Shown here: positions 9,825-19,140 of the stretch, in pieces | Layout: each line of letters opens with the position of its first letter | Position numbering within the stretch: position 1 is the first letter of the stretch | Assembly: GCA_002077045.2 (NCBI GenBank) | Contig: KZ111165.1 | Location: forward strand, 21,311-82,149 | DNA length: 60,839 nt | Origin: Rachicladosporium sp. CCFEE 5018 | Taxonomy: Eukaryota; Ascomycota; Dothideomycetes; Cladosporiales; Cladosporiaceae | Reading direction: 5' to 3' | The notes under the pieces: generated by a model | The model's input: the letters and a program-made list of their open reading frames with translations, nothing else | What the model was told of the DNA's origin: nothing | Database searches by the model: none | Translations under genes and position numbers: made by a program

Positions 9825-11426
9825 ATGGTCTACAGCCGTGGGATTCACCATCTCAGATCGTACAGCGATGTCGTCCGCTCCGACTCGAACAGCAGCTCAT
9901 TGCGCTCGAACCAGCCGACCTCCTCGCCTTCAACACCAAACAAGAGTTCAACCACCAGCTCTACCTCGACTGGCCCCCCTCCAAACGCTCTCACTGGCCC
10001 CAAGCTCTTGGATTCGGGACACAAGGCTCATGGCAGATATCCTCGTGAACTGAGCACGGGTATCCAGACTTCAAAGCGTTCGGCTCTCCTGATCGGCTTG
10101 GATATGCTATCAAGGTTCTATAACGTCGCGTCGTGGTTTGGCGCCACCAATGACGGCTTCAGCGATAGTACACCTGCACAGGCCGCTCAGGCTACCAGCT
10201 CTACCGTCTCTTCGTTTGCTTCAGCGGAGATCTCACCCAACGCACATTATGTAATCCATGGCACTTCCAAAGACTCGGGGGATCCCGCGGATGTGCATCA
10301 CTACGACCGCGAAGACTATCTCGCATTTCGCGCCACGCGGGAAGGCAAGACTAAGGTCGCATCATGCTTATGCGAATCAAAGTCCACCTCGGCAATCAGC
10401 GACAACCCAGCAACTGGCAATGTCGCTCCGATCGCCGTGCCATCCCCTGCTGATCTGGAGTTGCTCATGCCCAAGATGACATACAGAGAGAACTATTACA
10501 TCACCGAGTTCTCTGATGGTCGCACGCAGCTCGACTTTTACCGTCGCCCAACCGAGGCTACACGGCAAGCCGCGCAGGACGACTTCGACGAAGAATGTCG
10601 ACAAAAGGCCTTGTCTCTTCAGGAGGAGAAGGCAGAGGTCAAAGCGAGCCTAACGCCCGAGCTCGTCGAAGGGCTCGACTACACCATGACCCAGTTGCCG
10701 GATGGTGTCATTGAGCGCCACTTCCACCATGAGGCAACCAGGCGCGCTTGGCAGGCTAAGCAAGACAAGCTGTATTTTGAACGACTGGCAGAGGAACGTC
10801 GGCAACGCGACCTGTTCCTCGAGCAGAAAATCGAGGCAGCGCGTAAAGCGGGCCTCATCCCCGAAGTTACCTATTTCGACCAATACTCTATCGTCAAGTT
10901 TCCAGACGGTCGCATAAGGCGAGAGTTCTATAGTCGCATGGGAGAGGCCGCCTATTACCGCGAGCAGGACGAGCTCGAGGAGAAAGAACGCCGGCAACGC
11001 GCTCTCGCGGTTCAGCGAGAGGAAGAAGCAAAGCAGCGACTCAAGCGTGAGTATCCGCGTGAAGAGACAGCTCGTTTCCGCACTTGGCGAGACGAGCACT
11101 TGCGACTAGCCTCGGAGCGAGAATACTTCGCATACGAGGAGCACATGCGGCACCTGGAGTACCTAGAATGGAGCAGGCGCGAGGAGGCGATGGCGCGTGA
11201 GCAGGCGAGCTTGTGGCTGCAGCGAGCACGAGACGGCATTGAGGCGAGAGAACGTCTTGGCGCTCAGATCGAGCGCTTGTCTGGATCTGTCGACGTTATC
11301 AGCGAGGGGACACTTTCGCGGGAGAGCCTAGAGGAGTTGACGTCTTTGATGAGCGAGATGACGGCGAGTGTTGACGAGGAGACGAGGCAGGAGTTTCGTG
11401 GGTATGCCGAGGAGCATCTGGGATGA
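9825..11426 (+). CDS. Hypothetical protein with three ~65-residue repeats and a charged helical C-terminus
   Basis: The ATG at 9825 (context CCGCAATCATGG) is preferred over the frame opening at 9633, because the upstream part reads like untranslated leader; about 533 residues, no intron. Residues 1-215 are Ser/Thr/Pro-rich and low in complexity. Then comes a unit that recurs three times (near 10470, 10660 and 10857): a core such as YYITEFSDGRTQLDFYRR, YTMTQLPDGVIERHFHHE or YSIVKFPDGRIRREFYSR, each followed by a highly charged helix rich in Glu, Arg, Gln and Ala. The last 180 residues are almost entirely charged helix, likely coiled coil. No catalytic motif, signal peptide or membrane span is seen. 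I do not recognise the family. A structural or scaffold role is a guess. Confidence 0.75.
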   Translation: MVYSRGIHHLRSYSDVVRSDSNSSSLRSNQPTSSPSTPNKSSTTSSTSTGPPPNALTGPKLLDSGHKAHGRYPRELSTGIQTSKRSALLIGLDMLSRFYNVASWFGATNDGFSDSTPAQAAQATSSTVSSFASAEISPNAHYVIHGTSKDSGDPADVHHYDREDYLAFRATREGKTKVASCLCESKSTSAISDNPATGNVAPIAVPSPADLELLMPKMTYRENYYITEFSDGRTQLDFYRRPTEATRQAAQDDFDEECRQKALSLQEEKAEVKASLTPELVEGLDYTMTQLPDGVIERHFHHEATRRAWQAKQDKLYFERLAEERRQRDLFLEQKIEAARKAGLIPEVTYFDQYSIVKFPDGRIRREFYSRMGEAAYYREQDELEEKERRQRALAVQREEEAKQRLKREYPREETARFRTWRDEHLRLASEREYFAYEEHMRHLEYLEWSRREEAMAREQASLWLQRARDGIEARERLGAQIERLSGSVDVISEGTLSRESLEELTSLMSEMTASVDEETRQEFRGYAEEHLG

Positions 11427-12207
11427 GCCGAACGCATCTCAGCGCTTCGCTCTCCGCATCCAAGGGTACGCTCCTGTGATGCTATACAGCACGCTGCGTA
11501 TGCGGTTCTCGAACTTTGTAGTCGGAGAGAGCACAAATCGCATAGCACTCTGTTCCTTGGACAGGGTATAGTCTCTCAGCGACGTTTCTCAGAAGCACTC
11601 TGTCCTTGTGAGATGCATGGCAGGTGCTCAGGAGACTTGATCAATGCGGAGAGAGGATCACGCCTCACGGTCGTTTCTCGGAGAAGTCGTCTCTCAACGA
11701 CACTTCAACACGAAATCCACTGTTGCGGAGTGCGTTGCAGACGCACAAGCAACCTGATCTTGCCGTGAAGAGAGCACTGTGGTCGCTGTTGATGTGTGTC
11801 GACAGGTATGTCTCTCAAAGATGACTCCACCACAAGTCTGTTGTTGTAAATTGCATGGTAGATGCTCAGCGGGCAGCAACAAAACCAGAGGAATGCTGCG
11901 CCTGGAGGGCTTTGGCCTGGAAGCTGGGTATGTCTCTCAGAGGCGATGGAAGTCTTGGTTCACTGTTGTGGTGCGCATGATGAAAGCAGAAGGAAGGTTG
12001 ATTATCATTGGAGAGAACGGGCACGAACGAGGCAAATGTCACTTGAGAAGTAGGTTTTGGATTGAACTGCCGCCTGGGCATCAATACAGCTATGTTTGGT
12101 AGACTATCGATCACGTCCCAAGTGCCATGCCTCCATCAAGCTCTGTAGTAGCCTTTCACGTGTCTCATCGTTCGTCAGTCATCAGTCTCATCGTATCACC
12201 GCCCCGC
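11427..12207. repeat. Intergenic region with degenerate GTCTCTCA-containing repeats
   Basis: No gene is supported. Several irregular units of about 100-140 nt each start with a variant of GTCTCTCA (near 11571, 11692, 11812 and 11933) and share fragments such as GCATGGYAGRTGCTCAG (near 11615 and 11858). A similar degenerate family appears at 13650-14100. The copies are too diverged to define a clean consensus by eye. Confidence 0.45.
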
Positions 12208-13278
12208 CTAAGCGCAGCGACCAGGACGCCCAGCATCAGGGGCACAGATCTGCTGCAACACCACAGTGCCGTTGAGCGCCACAGCGTTCAAATGAGCAAG
12301 ATCCAAATTCTTGCAGAGCCACGAAGTCCATCCTGGCACATCGCTAGCCCCAACGATAGTCTGAATGAAAGCCGATGTGCTGTACTTGGAGATAGCAGCG
12401 GAAGCCTCGTTGTTGCTGAGCGGCTGCTTGACGGAGCACAGCACCTTCTGAACAACGCCAGCATCAAGACCTTGAGCGGAGAGACGCTGAGCGTAGCGGG
12501 GAGCAGACTTGCAGAGGTCGACAGCCTGGTCGGCGGTGGCGGAGGAGGTGGCCAGCTCGTAGGCAAAGATGTCGGAGATGGTGGTCTTGAAGTCGGAGAG
12601 CTGGGCCTGGGAGAGCTGACAAGGGGTGTTGTTGGGAGGGGAAGGCACACGGGCCCTGCCAGCGCCGCAGATCACCTCGAGGAAGTGACCGGTGTTGATG
12701 CCGAAGGGAGTGAGGCGGTTGCCCTTGATGTTCTTGCAGATGTAGGTGAGGTCATCGATCATGTTAGACTGGTTGAAGGCATTGAGGATCTGGGTGATGA
12801 AGATGTTGGTGTTGGACACGACGGCGCCGTTATGGATGACCTGGGGATCGGGGAGGCGGGCGGATCCGAGCTCGCAGCTGGGCTCTGTAGATGTTGTCAG
12901 CTTCACATACTTCACTGCAGAAGTCATTGTGTGCAAATCGTTCACCTACCAGCGATGTAGAGCGGGCTGAGCCCAATGGGAGCCCACTTGCCGTGGCCGA
13001 CGGCCTGGGTGTTGTTGCACAGTTCGGCGATCTCCTGAGTCTTGATGGCACGCCCAGCGAGCTGCCATCCAAAGAGCTCGGACGCATTGAAGACGACCTG
13101 AAGGAGCTGGGGAGGGGTGAAGTCGGGGCCCTGGCGAGCGCCTGCCGAATTGTTAGCTGTTGTGCGTTCTTTCCACAACGTAGTACGTACTGAGCTCGGC
13201 GGAGGCGTAGGTCTCGGCGGTGGCGAGTGAGGTAAGGTACGCGGCAGCGACGCCGAAAACGCGGAGAACGGGAGCCAT
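12208..13278 (-). CDS. Secreted hypothetical protein (318 aa, three exons)
   Basis: Inferred exons are 13278-13191, 13141-12950 and 12884-12208, with introns of 49 nt (GTACGT...GGCAG) and 65 nt (GTAGGT...CTACAG). The joined frame starts MAPVLRVFGVAAAYLTSLAT, a good signal peptide with likely cleavage after an Ala-Thr-Ala context, and continues as a mature protein with about eight cysteines, Asn-X-Ser/Thr sites and no membrane span. Codon use is strongly GC-biased at third positions, as in highly expressed genes. I do not recognise a catalytic motif and cannot name a family. Extracellular location is the only inference I support. The long open frame on the opposite strand (12127-12960) is a shadow of this GC-rich coding sequence. 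Confidence 0.8.
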
Positions 13279-14273
13279 AGCGGGTTGTTCGGAGGTGTAT
13301 AGTAGTGTGGTAGGTGTAGTAGTGTAATTGAGGGACGTGTTCTGGGTGTAGAGTAGGAGGAGTGGTGTGTTGTTAGAGGGTGAACAAATAACCAAATAGT
13401 CGAGGGAGGAGCAACTAGCGGGGATCGCCTCGCTAGCAGGCACGCTAGTCCGCCGCCGACGACCCACTCACGTGCCTGCTAGTACTCACTTGCTCCTTCC
13501 TCTTCACTTTGACAAAGAAGTCCGACCTCACCCATCCATAGCTCAGACGTTGCACAGCGCCGTGACCCTTGTATCACCGTGCAGCGCAATCCGCAGCATC
13601 ACCGCGTCACCGTCACCGCGTCACCGGCAAACCAGTTGCATCTTCTTGTCTCTCGACATTTGACACAGATCTCTTATGCTATGATCGGCTTGTCCGTGAC
13701 ATTGGATCCAACGCTGTTGTACTGGTGAGAGCTCCTACCCTCGGAAGAGGTCTTCCATGACCCTTCATACATCTCTCACATAAGCAGCCATTCGCGACCT
13801 TGCTCTTACCAGCGGAGCCGTAGCAGAAGTGTCCGGTGCTGCTGTGCGCGTGAGAGACCTTCGTTCTTGATCTCTCATCCGATGACAGTACGCTGCGTGT
13901 CTCTCGAGAGTCACCGCGCACCATGCAATGCTTCTATCGACTTACCCATGACAGTATGTTCGACATCGCTGGCTCCTTGGGATGGCTTGTGTTTTGCTGA
14001 TCCAGAGACCATCCACGCTATTTGTAGTGCCTCTCGAGGCTTTCAGCCGACGTTGCATTGCTCGTATCGGCTTGACCGAGCTAACGGAGAACACGGCACT
14101 GTAGCAGTGAAAGCACGAGACGCAATGCGCTTGAGCGATGCCATCGTTAACCCGTCATCCACCTGACAGCAGCCTGGCGGGAGACGTTCCTTTGAACAGC
14201 AGGAGCTAAAGACCGCGACGACCTGATGAAGGAGTTGAAGTCAATATGTACAAGTTATGCATCTCGATACTCA
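13279..14273. repeat. Intergenic region with degenerate CTCTC-containing repeats
   Basis: It holds the promoter of the secreted-protein gene at its left end and no supported gene. Between about 13650 and 14100 short motifs such as TCTCTCA/GAGAGAC, CCGATGACAGTA and ATCGGCTTGWCC recur at irregular spacing, similar in style to 11427-12110. No direct-repeat array clean enough for a satellite or CRISPR call is present. Confidence 0.4.
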
Positions 14274-15262
14274 CTAGTCCAATGCCCCATCGGTCCTCAA
14301 CTTGTCATTCGCCCACGGCTCGCTCGTCAGCGCCGTCAACCCCGCGAGCGGCTCACAAGTCTTCCTCCCACTAAATGGCCCTGGAGCTGGCACCTTCACT
14401 CCACCGGCCTCGTATCCTCTCCCTTGCTCTCCAATGTGCGCTCCACTCTTTCCCTCACCTGACGCACTCGCGCCACCCATGCCAGCCGCCATACCACTCG
14501 CGCCAGTCTTCTCAGCCGCCTGCTTAAGGGCTGTAAGGAGGGATTTGGTCGTCTCGGGTGTGAGGTCCTCGTAGAAGTCGTCGTTGATCTGCACCATAGG
14601 GGCGTTCACGCAGGCGCCGAGGCACTCGACCTCGGTGAAGGTGAACATTTTGTCGGGAGTTGTCTCGCCGTGGTGGATGCCGAGGTGCTCTTCGATTGCT
14701 TTCATGATGCCGTCGCTGCCGTTGAGTTGGCAGGGGGTCTGATTTGCGTTAGCCTGCTCGTGATTCGCCTACCTAGGGGATGGATCGGGGACTGACCGTT
14801 GTACAGCACTGCACATGGAACTTGCCCACCGGATCCCGGTTGTACATCGTATAGAACGTCGCCACCTCATACACTCGCATAGGCGGCATCTCCAATAATC
14901 TCGCAACTTCGTTCATGACGCTTATACTTGTGAAGCCGTGTTGTCTTTGTCCGAGATCTAGCAGGGGCATCACGGCGGCTTTCTTGTACTGGGATGGGTA
15001 TCGCGAGAGCACCTCCTCAATGAGCTTCTCGTTGGTGGCATTGAATTTGAAGGGGATCTTGAGGTTGTTCTCGGCGGAGTCGCGATGCTGTTGGGCAGGG
15101 GTGAGTATTTCAATGGCTGCATGGGGAGGCGAGACTTACGACGAAGATAGCTTCGCTGCGGTGGGGGTGGGAGGCGTGAAGTTGGCGGCGCTGAGAGCGA
15201 ATTGCTGGCCGCGCTGCTCGAGCGCTCGTTCGGAGCACCCAGGGTGCAAGTGAGGAAGCCAT
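14274..15262 (-). CDS. nuo-24: NADH:ubiquinone oxidoreductase 24 kDa subunit (NDUFV2/NuoE type), mitochondrial
   Basis: Three exons are inferred: 15262-15140, 15087-14797 and 14738-14274, with introns of 52 nt (GTAAGT...CAACAG) and 58 nt (GTCAGT...AATCAG), all phase 0; 292 residues. An Arg/Ala/Ser-rich presequence ends near RRQLHASHPHRSE. The core carries YPSQYKKAAVMPLLDLGQRQ and YEVATFYTMYNRDPVG. The four [2Fe-2S] ligands lie in CCTTTPC and ECLGACVNAP; the first motif is completed only by the second splice, which supports that junction. This subunit binds the N1a cluster in the NADH-oxidising tip of respiratory complex I, on the matrix side. The C-terminal Gly/Ala-rich linker and GRKTCEPL motif are usual in fungi. 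It looks intact. Confidence 0.95.
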
Positions 15263-15588
15263 GGCGGTGGTTGTAGGGAATTGGTGCTGCGTTTCAAGCA
15301 GTGTAGACGACATTGAGGTTGGACTTAACGATCTTGCTTCCGTTCATTCGCTCGGCTGTACCCGTCGCTACTAGAATGGCACAAGTCGCCGACCACGCAT
15401 CGACGGTGACCATCACGCATACATCATATCTGTGCCTTGACACGAACGATCTCGATCCACCCTCTGTCACATGCCCTTTGTTGTCCAAGGCCTGATCCTC
15501 AGTCTGGCACCGCATCGTCCCAATATGCCGCTCTCGCTCCCTCGCTAGACCTTCCACATCATCACTACTCACGCGACCCCAATACCAA

Positions 15589-16210
15589 TCAAGTAATCTT
15601 CTTCCGGAGCCAAGCCGCCTGTCTCATGTCTTCCACCGAAATCGTCTCACGACCAGCATGGGCGGCCTGGTTCTGCGTGACTATGACGGTCAGTCTATCG
15701 AGTCACACCGGCGGCCCCCATGCTTGGCAGAGAACAGTTACCCGTAAAGTGCTGCACGAGCATTGCCTCACTCGCCTCTTGCAGTGCCTGCAGCGCAATC
15801 GCCTCCATCTGCAGATCCGCCCCGAGATCCAGGGTGATCTCCCGTACGAGTCGCTTGAATGCTAGCTTCTGAAGCACGAGCTGCGGACCTTTGGACTCTA
15901 CCTCCTCCATCGCTGCTCGTCAGTCAGTCCGCCATTTCCTGCCGATCACGATGCCGATCACGCAGTATAGGGCGATATACGCACTCTCATCCGTCGTGGT
16001 GCATGGGTCATCGTCCTCGCCATCGAGGGTCCCATCGTCCGATGCGTCCTCCGGTACTGCTGCACGAGTGTCCTCCGCTTTGGGTGCAACCTTGGTCGCA
16101 GTCTTTCCTTTCCTGAAGGACACCTCAGGCGTCGTAAACTTGACCGAGCTCCTGATCGTGCCGTTTGCGTTTGCTCCCTTCCGGGCACTCGACTTCGTGG
16201 ACGCTGGCAT
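15589..16210 (-). CDS. Divergent histone H3-like protein
   Basis: Three exons are inferred: 16210-15985, 15912-15742 and 15680-15589, with introns of 72 nt (GTGCGT...GAGCAG) and 61 nt (GTAACT...CATAG); 162 residues. The tail ASTKSSARKG aligns with canonical H3 ARTKQTARKS, keeping the Lys4 and Ala-Arg-Lys9 contexts. It then departs into Lys-rich and strongly acidic sequence (SDDGTLDGEDDD). The histone fold is recognisable: LQKLAFKRLVREITLDLGAD (alpha-1), ALQALQEASEAMLVQHF (alpha-2), and NQAAHAGRETISVEDMRQAA (loop 2/alpha-3). The second splice gives a gap-free match in length to H3 over alpha-2 to alpha-3. There is no loop-1 insertion of the CENP-A kind. The RYRPGTVALREI segment before alpha-N is replaced. 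It is probably chromatin-associated; role unknown. The first intron boundary is the less certain one. Confidence 0.75.
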
Positions 16211-16493
16211 GGTGATCTAGCGCGGAGGAATTGTTGGGAAAGCAGTGTGACTGACGACTCTCAGGTGTTGAGTGGTGTAGTGGAGTATGGTGAGTGAACT
16301 TGTCGCGCAACTCAGCGCTCATCGTAAGGAAAGTTATCCAGTACTTCTTTGCTCGACTTCATCATCTGCCTACTGATGAGCGCGCTTCACTCGTCCGCGT
16401 CCTCACTTTCAAACCCTGCTTCAAGTTACCTTCACTCACGCTCTCGGCCGTCATCCCTGCTCCACTGATCTTGCACAGCAATTGTCCTGCACC

Positions 16494-17667
16494 TCACACG
16501 CTCCCCAAAAAGTCCTGCATGACCTTATACCCAGCCGTGACATTATGATGCAGATTCAATCCATGTCCAGTCCTCGGCTGCAGATATGTCTCCACCCTCT
16601 TCGCCCCGACGAAAGTCTTCGCAGCAGACTCAAGCGTGCCTGTACAATCGCCAGCGCAATAAATGCGATCGACATCACCGGAAATGAGCTACGTCCCGAA
16701 AGTCAGCACAACAATGAAACAACAGAAGGCGCGGCCAACTCACCAGCACCGACCCAGCATACACCGACGCATTGTTCGGTACAGCCGCATAAGTAATCAG
16801 TTCTCCCAGTGAGAACGGCCACTTCCCCGCCTCCGCTTTCGCCAATATCGCCGGATCGAAGTAAGGCCACGCGAGAAAGTTATACTGATTCGCTAGCTCG
16901 TCTGCCCAGGTCAGACTCCCTGTGCTCAGGTTGCCGAAGCGTTTGGGCTGGTTCTCCTTGGCTAGGTGGAACGTCGTGCTCGTTTCGAACTGCTCGATGC
17001 CGAGGACTTGGAGGTTCTAGCCGGTAAGGACGGCACCGTCGCTAAGGTTTGGCGCCGTGGCAAGGAGGCCATGCGTGAGGAGCGAGCCGTAGGAGTGTCC
17101 GACATGGTAGACTTTGCCTCCGGCAGGACGAGCGACCTTGGCGTGTATATCTCCGTCGCGAAGGCGCTTGGTGATGGACGTCAGGATCGCGAGCTGGACA
17201 GGACCTTGCTGCACAATATACGGGTCCACTACACTCGACCCTCCGTTCCCGAGACGATCGTACGACAACGTCGCAAATCCGGCTGCTGTCGCGGACGAGA
17301 TGTAATCATACTCGCTTCCCTGGCCGCCGAAATCCCAATACGACTTATCGAAACCCAAACCATGGGACAAGACCTGTACACCCTTGGCCGATGCGTGGCG
17401 TTTGTGATCTGGCTCGCAGTACCGGAGGCTGATGTCGAAGGTAGCGGTTATGTTGTTGATGACTGGTGGTTGTGATGGGGCGTTAGAGGCATTTCGTGCT
17501 GTGAGAGCGGAGAGGAGGCCGACGGCATCGTAGTGAGTCTCTAAGGCCGGGAAAGGAGGGACGACTGTTGGTGCTGTGACAGTTATGGGAACGGTGAAAT
17601 CGGTGCATTGGTACGCCAGGGCTGTGGAAGCGAGGACGAGGAGAGAGGAGAACGACATTTCGTGCAT
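16494..17667 (-). pseudogene. Secreted alpha/beta hydrolase with one internal stop
   Basis: The frame from 17667 opens with a signal peptide (LLVLASTALA) and continues as a fungal secreted alpha/beta hydrolase. It has VQVLSHGLGFDKSYWDF and the nucleophile elbow GHSYGS (Ser192). Codon 217 is TAG (17019-17017), directly after AVLTG. The same frame then continues with clear family sequence (RFGNLSTG, WPYFDPAILAKAEAGKWP) to a 55-nt intron (16743-16689) and a last exon with SGDVDRIYCAGDC (acid Asp) and TGHGLN (catalytic His), ending at 16494. Except for the TAG everything is in frame, about 371 residues in all. Either it is a recent nonsense allele, stop readthrough, or a base error. Truncation at codon 217 would remove two of three catalytic residues. 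Confidence 0.7.
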
Positions 17668-18604
17668 TGGGAAGGTGGAATCGGGGGCTGAAGGACAGGA
17701 ACGCGAGGCTCTCCATGGCTGTCAATTGCTCTATACTTATAGACCGGACATCGCTACAGATGCGCCGACTACATGCCATTACCTCAAGCGCAGCCGAAAA
17801 TCCCGATAGCAGACCGCCTCACTTCTCAAATCATTGCTTGTGTACTCAATGGAAGTCAGCTCGCGCAATGTTACCCTGAGCACTCGTATCACGGCTGTGA
17901 CAAAGCGGGACGAGAGGCATACCAATCATCGCTCGCGATGGTCGCATGGCATGACATTGTTTGCGAGAGATGATGGTTTGCGAGATTTGCATGTACTGTC
18001 ATCACGTAGCGTGGCCGAGGGTGCTTACATCCTTGTCTGACAGACAGTGAAATTTGGCGCGTCTTCCCAAGACTCCACAAGTGGTATCGAACCACCTGCG
18101 CCATCTCACTTACATGGATTGCAGAGCATCTCATTCTGTTCACAGATCGTTGGGATGACCAAGCCAGGGTACGAGACCCGCATGTCCAGGCATCAGGTGC
18201 TGCGGTCGTCGAGAAGCCGAAATGCAAATCACGTAGAAGACCTGCAGAAGTGGATAATGACGAGCGACAGAAGAAAAGTCTCACCTTTCACCTTAGCGTC
18301 GTGCAATGTGCACTGCACGACAGTTCAGATGCGCGCGCGCACTTCACGGACCTCGCGTTGCGCAGGGACAGCTCATCTCCGCAAGGAAGACGTCAGAAGG
18401 TTGGTTCAGAGATGGCTTGCTTTCAGTCTATCTAGGATGACTTCGCGACGCGCATCTCTCAGCTACCACGCTGATGGAGAGGGTATAATGTCCGTTCCTG
18501 CCTTCCATCTTTTGCGTGCCTGACTGTGGTTGTCGTGCAGTGCGGCATGCTAGCAGCATGGCTACTCTGCGTTCGTGCTCATGTTCTACTCCTGCAATGA
18601 TCGC
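17668..18604. other. Intergenic, no gene recognised
   Basis: This stretch of about 0.9 kb holds the 5' region of the hydrolase and the 3' region of the L28 copy. Short frames on both strands carry no family features, and no RNA gene was recognised. Confidence 0.45.
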
Positions 18605-19122
18605 TTATGCGACAAGCTGCACAACACCACCTGCCTCCTTGATCTTACGCTCGGCGTCACTGCTGAAGTACCGGGCGCGGACAATGAGTGGGATCTCGGG
18701 GATGCGACCCTTGCCGAGGACTTTGCTGTAGCCAAGAGAGACGAGGTCGAGGACGGGGGCGGTGCCGGAGGACTTGTTCTTGAGGTACTTCTCGCGTTGC
18801 TCGATGGGGATGAGGGTCCAGAGCTGTGGCCGTGCTGTTAGGTACTGCTTCTGCTCATGCTACCGTCGCCCGCGCATGCTGTGAAACGCAATTTCTGAGA
18901 ATGACATACCTTGTCAAGATTGATCACGGGCTTCCAGAATCCGTTTTGCATCTTATGGAAATAGCGCATACCGACTTTACCGAAGTAACCGGGATGGTAC
19001 TTGTCCATGTTGGTACGGTGGTGGTGCTGACCACCGGCGAGACCACGACCACCGGGAGACTTGCGGTGCTTGCCAACACGACCGTTACCGGCTGATACAT
19101 GGCCGCGGCTCCGCGCTCTTGT
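18605..19122 (-). pseudogene. RPL28: 60S ribosomal protein L28 (uL15/L27a), first codons missing
   Basis: The minus strand encodes eukaryotic uL15: RGHVSAGNGRVGKHRKSPGG, GGQHHHRTNMDKYHPGYFG and FWKPVINLDK, then an 86-nt intron (18909-18824, GTATGT...CCACAG), then LWTLIPIEQREKYLKNKSSG through GKGRIPEIPLIVRARYFS, ending at TAA (18607-18605). Homology is excellent from RGHVSAG (about 19107) to the stop, about 135 residues. The expected start (about ten residues, MPTR-type, then KTRKH) is not found. Upstream codons read TRARS instead, and beyond 19140 the DNA belongs to an oppositely oriented DUF3435 gene. No matching first exon was seen up to 23 kb. Either this is a truncated copy, or exon 1 lies beyond a rearrangement. 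It is a core ribosomal gene, so a functional copy should exist elsewhere. Confidence 0.7.
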
Positions 19123-19140
19123 CTGTCATGTCACGTCGGT

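Noticed and set aside
12127..12960. 277-codon plus-strand open frame
   Set aside because: It is the antisense of the GC-biased third-position coding sequence of the secreted-protein gene; its Gly/Val/Leu-rich translation has no family features.
18826..19095. Plus-strand frame rich in Thr and Val
   Set aside because: It is the antisense shadow of ribosomal protein L28.
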